In this document: positions 59,252 through 64,000 of the stretch, one piece after another
Position numbering within the stretch: the stretch's first letter is position 1
Layout of the letters: each line of letters opens with the position of its first letter
Made by a program: the position numbers and the translations under genes
The notes under the pieces: generated by a model
The model's input: only the letters and a program-made list of their open reading frames with translations
Database searches by the model: none
Told to the model about the DNA's origin: nothing
Assembly (NCBI RefSeq): GCF_001718835.1
Contig: NZ_CP013444.1
Location: 2,480,001-2,544,000, forward strand
Length of the DNA stretch: 64,000 bases
From: Burkholderia cepacia
GTDB taxonomy: Bacteria > Pseudomonadota > Gammaproteobacteria > Burkholderiales > Burkholderiaceae
Direction: 5' to 3'

Positions 59252-60199
59252 TCAGTACGCGCTGGCTTCGTCGAGCCGCTTCACGTCGTCCGCGTCGAGC
59301 GCAAGCCGGATCGCCGCGCCGAGATCGTGAAGCTGCTCGAGCGACGTCGCGCTCGCGATCGGCGCGGTGATCGTCGGCCGCGCGATCTGCCAGGCGAGCG
59401 CGACGGCCGTCGGCGTGGCGCGGTGCTTGTCCGCCACCGCGTCGAGCGCGGCGAGAATTCGCAGCCCGCGCGCCTCGAGATAGCGCGCGACGCGCTCGCC
59501 GCGCGTGCTCTTCGTCAGGTCGTCGACCGACCGGTACTTGCCCGACAGGAAGCCGCTCGCGAGCGCGTAGTAATTGACGACACCGAGCGTCAGCTCCGTT
59601 GCCGCCGGCTCGAGATCGCGTTCGTAGTCCGCGCGATCGAACAGGTTGTATTCGGGCTGGATGACCTGGTACGCGGGCAGGCCGTCGCGCCGGCTGATGT
59701 CGGCGGCTTCGCGCAGGCGTGCGCCGCTGTAGTTCGATGCACCGATGATCCGCACCTTGCCTGCGTCGATCAGCGTTTGGTAGGCGCCGAGCGTTTCCTC
59801 GAGCGGCGCGGAATCCGGGAGGTCCGCGTGCGAGAAATACAGGTCGATGTAGTCGGTCTGCAGGCGGCGCAGCGAATCGTCGGCGGCTTTCAGGATGTTG
59901 TCCTTCGCCAGCCCCGCGCGCGCGGCCAGCAGGCCGACCTTGGTCGAGATCACGACCTGTTCGCGCTTGCCGGAGCGCTTGAGCCACTTGCCGATGATCG
60001 TTTCCGACTCGCCACCGCTGTTGCCGGGAGCCCAGGCCGAATAGACGTCGGCCGTGTCGATGAAGTTGATGCCGGTGTCGGCGAGCGCGTCGAGCAGCGC
60101 AAACGACGTGTTCTCGTCGACGGTCCAGCCGAAGACGTTGCCGCCGAACGCGAGCGGCGAAACCTGGATCGAAGACGTGCCGAGCGAACGCAATGCCAT
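59252..60199 (-). CDS. Aldo/keto reductase (315 aa)
   Basis: NADPH-dependent AKR, YajO/Tas-like group: FIDTADVYSAWAPGNSGGES (Asp and Tyr of the tetrad), VVISTKVG (Lys) and IDLYFSHADLPD (His) are all present. Start MALRSLGTSSIQVSP at 60199 follows a GGGGG ribosome site. Physiological substrate unknown. Confidence 0.9.
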   Translation of the reverse strand: MALRSLGTSSIQVSPLAFGGNVFGWTVDENTSFALLDALADTGINFIDTADVYSAWAPGNSGGESETIIGKWLKRSGKREQVVISTKVGLLAARAGLAKDNILKAADDSLRRLQTDYIDLYFSHADLPDSAPLEETLGAYQTLIDAGKVRIIGASNYSGARLREAADISRRDGLPAYQVIQPEYNLFDRADYERDLEPAATELTLGVVNYYALASGFLSGKYRSVDDLTKSTRGERVARYLEARGLRILAALDAVADKHRATPTAVALAWQIARPTITAPIASATSLEQLHDLGAAIRLALDADDVKRLDEASAY

Positions 60200-60387
60200 G
60201 ATGAGCCCCCTTGAATACCTGTCGAGAAATCTCGCGGCGCGCTCCGCCGCGATCGGAGCGGTCATGCTAGTGGACGCGCGACACGGGCTCCAAGCGAATT
60301 CGCGCAATAAGGTATGCATGTTTCGCGCAAAGCGCATGACGGAATGACGAACCGACTACAATCGCGGCCACTGTTGCACTATCTGCC

Positions 60388-61011
60388 ATGACCTACCGCC
60401 TCATCGCATTCGACTTCGACGGCACGCTCGCCGATTCGCTCGACAGTTTTCTCGCGGCGCTGTCGGAGGCGTCGCGCATGCACGGCTTTCGCGACGTCGA
60501 CGATACGCTCGTCGCCACGCTGCGCGGGATGTCGGCGCGCGACATCATTCGCGCGCTCGACGTGCCGATGTGGAAAGTGCCGCGCGTGACGATCGACATG
60601 CGTCGCCTGATGCGGCCGCGCATCGCCGACGTGACGCTGTTTCCGGGCGTCGCCGAGACCTTCGACACGCTCGCCGCGCGCGGCATCCGCATCGCGATCG
60701 CCACGTCGAACACCGAGGACATCGTGCGCGACCGGCTCGGCCCGCATGCGTGCCGTCACGTCGGGCACTTCGCGTGCGGCATTCCGCTGTTCGGCAAGTC
60801 GCGCCGGCTGCGCGCGCTCGCGCACGACGCGGGGCTGCGCACCACCGACGTGCTGTACGTCGGCGACGAGATCCGCGACGCGGACGCGGCGCGCCGCGCG
60901 AACGTCGCGTTCCAGGGCGTCGCGTGGGGCTACACTGCGCCGGACGCGTTGCAGGCACATTGCGCGACGCCGTTGCTGGCCCGCTTCGACGCGCTGCTCG
61001 ACATCGTGTAA
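60388..61011 (+). CDS. HAD-family hydrolase, phosphoglycolate-phosphatase-like (207 aa)
   Basis: Motif I FDFDGTLADS, motif II ATSN, motif III Lys in FGKSRRLRAL and motif IV YVGDEIRDADAARRA are complete. Small cap domain (about 20-80). Likely dephosphorylates a small metabolite. Divergent from the aldo/keto reductase. Confidence 0.9.
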   Translation: MTYRLIAFDFDGTLADSLDSFLAALSEASRMHGFRDVDDTLVATLRGMSARDIIRALDVPMWKVPRVTIDMRRLMRPRIADVTLFPGVAETFDTLAARGIRIAIATSNTEDIVRDRLGPHACRHVGHFACGIPLFGKSRRLRALAHDAGLRTTDVLYVGDEIRDADAARRANVAFQGVAWGYTAPDALQAHCATPLLARFDALLDIV

Positions 61012-61233
61012 CCGGCGCACGCGTCCAATCGTCTTACCAACCGTTACACAAACCACAGCGCGGTTGCACCTGCGGGAAAACCCCTCTCCTAGAATCAGTC
61101 GGGCCGGGAAACACTTCGACCGGCGCCGCGGCAGAGCGGCGGTCGAATCCGGCCCGGGCGCGCCCGGTCTCTCGCACAGCGACGGATCATCCGATCCGTT
61201 TTTCAACCAGAGCCCCGATTGAAAGGAGGTCCC

Positions 61234-61830
61234 ATGAACCGCTTTCCCCAAGTCTCGCGCCTTGCCTTGTCTGCCGCTGGCCTGCTTCTCGTCGCCGTGA
61301 CGGCGACCGCGCAAACCGCACAACCGGCTCAACCCGGCCAGCCGGCCGAACCGGCACAAACCGCGCCGTCGGCCGGCGCGCCGCGGCTCCACGAAGCCGA
61401 CCAGGCGTTCATCACGGACGGCACGAAAACGGTGTCGACGCAGCACGACGCGGCACGCATCGCCGATTCGCGCACGTCGGACAGCCAGGTCAAGGCGTTC
61501 GCGCAACGCGTGTCGACCGACGATGAAAAGATCATCCAGGCAATGCGCGCGGCGAGCCCGCGCGGCGTCGACGTGCCCGCCAACGACCCCGACACGGCCG
61601 TGCTGAACAGCATCAAGACCCTGCGCGGTGCCGAGTTCGACAAGGCGTACATCGAACAGGTCGCGCTCGCCGGCCAGCAGAAGGCCATCTCGGCCTTCCA
61701 GGCCGAAATCGCATCGGGCCGCGACACGAAGCTGAAGGAAGTCGCACGCCAGTCGCTGCCGATCCTGCAGAAGCATTACGCCGACGCGCAGAAGCTCGCG
61801 GAGCGCCACCACCTCGCATCGGCGCAGTAA
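61234..61830 (+). CDS. DUF4142 periplasmic protein (198 aa)
   Basis: Signal peptide ending ATA-Q, a Gln/Pro repeat linker (QPAQPGQPAEPAQ), then the helical ferritin-like DUF4142 domain (DQAFITDGTKTVSTQHDAAR onward, KHYADAQKLAERH at the end). AAAGGAGGT gives a near-perfect ribosome site, suggesting high expression. Often linked to envelope stress in other bacteria; role unproven. The 222-base gap before it holds no gene, only its promoter region. Confidence 0.88.
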   Translation: MNRFPQVSRLALSAAGLLLVAVTATAQTAQPAQPGQPAEPAQTAPSAGAPRLHEADQAFITDGTKTVSTQHDAARIADSRTSDSQVKAFAQRVSTDDEKIIQAMRAASPRGVDVPANDPDTAVLNSIKTLRGAEFDKAYIEQVALAGQQKAISAFQAEIASGRDTKLKEVARQSLPILQKHYADAQKLAERHHLASAQ

Positions 61831-61877
61831 CGCGCCGGGCATGCCGCGCGCGGCGCGGCTGCCTGCTTCCCTGTCTC

Positions 61878-61908
61878 GCCGCCGCCGGCCCCCTCTCCCG
61901 GCGGCGGC
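61878..61908. terminator. GC-rich hairpin between convergent genes
   Basis: An 11-base perfect stem (GCCGCCGCCGG at 61878-61888, CCGGCGGCGGC at 61898-61908) lies between the DUF4142 and acetyltransferase genes. No T run follows on either strand, so termination would be weak or factor-assisted. Confidence 0.5.
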
Positions 61909-61919
61909 CTCGCCGCGCG

Positions 61920-62519
61920 TTACCGCGCGAGCCTCTCCTGCAGCCGCGCCTTCACCTCCGGCCATTCGTCGTCGATGATGCTGAAGCGCACCGAATTGCG
62001 CTTGCGGCCATCCGGCATGATCCGTTCGTGCCGCACGATGCCTTCCTGCTTCGCACCGAGCCGCAGGATCGCCGCGCGCGATGTCTCGTTCAGCTCGTCG
62101 GTCGTGAACTGCACGCGCACGCACTGCAGCACGTCGAACGCATGACCCAGCAGCAACCATTTCGCTTCGGTGTTCGCACGCGTGCGCTGCGCCGATTCGC
62201 TCAGCCACGTATGGCCGATCTCGAGCTTGCGGTTCTTGCGATCGATCTTCCAGAAACGCGTGCTGCCGACGACCCGGCCGGTCGCGCGCTCGACGATCGC
62301 GAAAGGCATCATGGTGCCCTCCGCGCGCCCCTGCAATGCAGTCGCGAGATACGCGTCGATCGTGTCCGGGCCCGGCACGACCGTGACCTTCAGGTTCCAT
62401 AGCTGCCCGTCGGCGGCGGCGGCCAGCAGCGCCGGCGCATGCGATGCGTGCAGCGGCTGCAATTCGACGTGTTCGCCGGTAAGGGTCGGCTGTTCAGGCA
62501 GGACGGGTGAAGCGGTCAT
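61920..62519 (-). CDS. GNAT acetyltransferase, RimJ/RimL-like (199 aa)
   Basis: GEHVELQPLHASHAPALLAA, IVERATGRVVGSTRFWKIDR and LEIGHTWLSESAQRTRANTE match the RimJ/RimL type that acetylates protein N-termini or small amines. Start MTASPVLPEQ at 62519. Stands alone, 49 bases after the LysR gene on the same strand. Confidence 0.88.
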   Translation of the reverse strand: MTASPVLPEQPTLTGEHVELQPLHASHAPALLAAAADGQLWNLKVTVVPGPDTIDAYLATALQGRAEGTMMPFAIVERATGRVVGSTRFWKIDRKNRKLEIGHTWLSESAQRTRANTEAKWLLLGHAFDVLQCVRVQFTTDELNETSRAAILRLGAKQEGIVRHERIMPDGRKRNSVRFSIIDDEWPEVKARLQERLAR

Positions 62520-62568
62520 GAGAATTCCCGGGGTCGTGTTACGGAGGGAAAAGAGGGCGAAACATCCA

Positions 62569-63498
62569 TCATACGGCCGCACGCCGGCCGAGATGCGCGG
62601 CGAGCCGGCCGCGGATCGCCTTCGCCTCGGCGCGCAGCGCATCGGCGAACGCATCGACGAGCAGGCTTTTCGGCCGGTGCTCGGGCACGATCACGCTGAC
62701 GCGGTACGGAAACGAGCGTGTGAGCGGCCGCACGTGCAGGTCGCGCCCGACGAAATCGAGCGCGGTCAGCGGATTGACGATCGCGACGCCGAGCCCCTGC
62801 CGCACGAACGCGCACACCGACACGGCCGACGGCGTGTCGACGACCGAGCGCGGCGCCACGCCGAGCTGCGCAAACGCCTCGTCGATCAGGACGCGGTACG
62901 GATCGTTCAGCGACAGGCTCACGAACGGGCGATCGGCGAGATCCAGCAGATCGATCGCATCCTGCGCGAGCAGCGGATGGCCGTCGGGCAGCACGCATAC
63001 TTCGTCGGCTTCGAGCAGCGGCGTGAGCACGGTGCCGGCCGGCGCGACGTCGTGCTCGGTCAGCCCGAGGTCGTAACGCTGCGCGGTCAGCCACTCTTCG
63101 AGCATCGGCGATTCCTGCGTTTCGACCGACAGGCTGACGCCCGCATGCGCCGCATGAAAGCGCCGGCACGCGCCCGGCAGGATCGCGTGCGAGAACGCCG
63201 GCAGCGCGATCACCGACAGTTGACCGTCGCGAAACTCGCGCAGGCGCGCGGCCGTGGCCGCGACGCGTTCAAGCCCCACATACGCGAGCCGCACGTCGTC
63301 GAACAGCGTGAGCGCGGCCATCGTCGGCCGCAACCGGCCATGCGCGCGCTCGAACAGCGCGAAGCCGACGACCTGCTCCATGCGCGCGAGCTCGCGGCTG
63401 ATCGTCGGCTGCGACGTATAGAGCATCTCGGCCGCGCGCGTCGTGCTGCCGGTGACCATCAGCGCGCGAAAGACCTCGATATGGCGGTGCGTGAGCAT
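62569..63498 (-). CDS. LysR-family regulator, probable LysR of lysA (309 aa)
   Basis: Helix-turn-helix VTGSTTRAAEMLYTSQPTIS near the N-terminus (MLTHRHIEVFRALM) and a LysR effector domain. It is divergent from lysA across 109 AT-rich bases, the same arrangement as E. coli lysR-lysA, where it activates lysA in response to diaminopimelate and lysine. The parallel supports this role. Confidence 0.88.
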   Translation of the reverse strand: MLTHRHIEVFRALMVTGSTTRAAEMLYTSQPTISRELARMEQVVGFALFERAHGRLRPTMAALTLFDDVRLAYVGLERVAATAARLREFRDGQLSVIALPAFSHAILPGACRRFHAAHAGVSLSVETQESPMLEEWLTAQRYDLGLTEHDVAPAGTVLTPLLEADEVCVLPDGHPLLAQDAIDLLDLADRPFVSLSLNDPYRVLIDEAFAQLGVAPRSVVDTPSAVSVCAFVRQGLGVAIVNPLTALDFVGRDLHVRPLTRSFPYRVSVIVPEHRPKSLLVDAFADALRAEAKAIRGRLAAHLGRRAAV

Positions 63499-63607
63499 GT
63501 TCTTCTATATCAAACGTGAATTGAATTTCGATAAACGAGCATTTTACTGCATAGACAAACAGGCGCATCATTCACGTTATCCGTTCATTCGACCCGATGC
63601 ATCCGCC

Positions 63608-64000
63608 ATGTCCCTCGATTCCCGCCAACTCGCGACGCTCGCTCAGCAATACGGCACCCCGCTGTGGGTGTACGACGCCGACGTCATCCGCGACCGTATC
63701 GCCCAACTGCGTCAGTTCGACGTGATCCGCTATGCGCAGAAGGCGAACTCGAACGTCCATATCCTGAAGCTGATGCGCGAGGAAGGCGCGTGCGTCGATG
63801 CCGTGTCGCTCGGCGAGATCGAGCGCAGCCTCGCGGCGGGGTTCAGCCCGGCCGGCGAGCCGGAAGGCGTCGTGTTCACGGCCGACCTGATCGACCGCCC
63901 GACGCTCGCGGCGGTGCTCAAGCACGGCGTGACCGTCAACGCCGGTTCGCTCGACATGCTCGCGCGCATCGGCGAGCACGCGCCCGGCCACCGGGTGTGG
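63608..64000 (+). CDS. lysA: Diaminopimelate decarboxylase, 5' part
   Basis: Last step of lysine synthesis. YGTPLWVYDADVIRDRIAQL and FDVIRYAQKANSNVHILKLM include the PLP lysine (Lys45); GACVDAVSLGEIERSLAAGF follows. The gene runs off the right edge after 131 codons. Divergent lysR-type gene supports lysA over the related ornithine decarboxylases. Confidence 0.93.
   Translation, partial: MSLDSRQLATLAQQYGTPLWVYDADVIRDRIAQLRQFDVIRYAQKANSNVHILKLMREEGACVDAVSLGEIERSLAAGFSPAGEPEGVVFTADLIDRPTLAAVLKHGVTVNAGSLDMLARIGEHAPGHRVW

Noticed and set aside
61878..61908. Strong intrinsic terminator
   Set aside because: The stem is good but no U run follows; kept only as a weak hairpin.

Overview
The window is a GC-rich segment of a Burkholderia-type genome, most likely a secondary chromosome of a Burkholderia cepacia complex species. 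This is inferred from very high GC, typical Burkholderia gene families, and a type III secretion gene order (V-S-C-D-x-I-J-K-L-N-O-T-U) that matches the single T3SS described in that group. No rRNA, tRNA, CRISPR array, phage or intact insertion sequence was recognised.

Layout. (1) 1-12.2 kb: the tail of a lytic transglycosylase gene, then one giant gene for a ~3,844-residue multidomain protein. It has coiled-coil, duplicated predicted metallopeptidase, kinase-like, membrane and LysM regions, and is a candidate T3SS substrate or envelope toxin. (2) 12.3-14.3 kb: asparagine synthetase. (3) 14.6-27.5 kb: a tightly overlapping 13-gene leftward T3SS operon. Its SctU lacks the NPTH self-cleavage motif. 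sctQ, sctR, tip, translocator and ruler genes are not in the window. (4) 27.8-29.8 kb: two divergent LuxR-type regulators. (5) 29.8-31.9 kb: an atypical Nramp-family transporter preceded by two unannotated small ORFs with good ribosome binding sites. (6) 32-36.3 kb: a sparse stretch, an OprB-type porin and a trehalase. (7) 36.5-40.3 kb: TetR/MFS efflux pair, a candidate minus-strand sRNA with a strong terminator, and a YcaQ/AlkX-like DNA glycosylase.

(8) 40.36-40.59 kb: an elaborate palindromic element, with a 31-bp outer stem enclosing two long perfect hairpins. (9) 40.6-45.4 kb: a phaC-like/ackA/pta operon divergent from an orphan pair of ATP synthase gamma and epsilon genes. One FNR/ANR-like palindrome lies midway between them, suggesting a low-oxygen energy module. 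(10) 45.5-49.8 kb: DUF1653, GNAT, Fic, a remnant of a TIGR03118-like gene, a YVTN-propeller protein and an MFS transporter. (11) 49.7-52 kb: a small ORF, chrA and chrB, apparently one chromate-resistance operon running into the MFS and propeller genes. (12) 52.2-56.8 kb: a citrate-type MFS with a binding protein, a DUF805-like membrane protein, and arsR-arsC-acr3. (13) 56.9-64 kb: dctA with its translationally coupled LysR, aldo/keto reductase, HAD phosphatase, DUF4142, GNAT, and lysR divergent from a truncated lysA.

The strongest candidates for undescribed biology are the giant protein beside the T3SS, the SctU without its self-cleavage site, the 233-bp palindromic element at 40.4 kb, and the orphan gamma/epsilon pair facing ackA-pta across a shared FNR-like site. 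All function calls come from reading sequence motifs and context; no database search was run.
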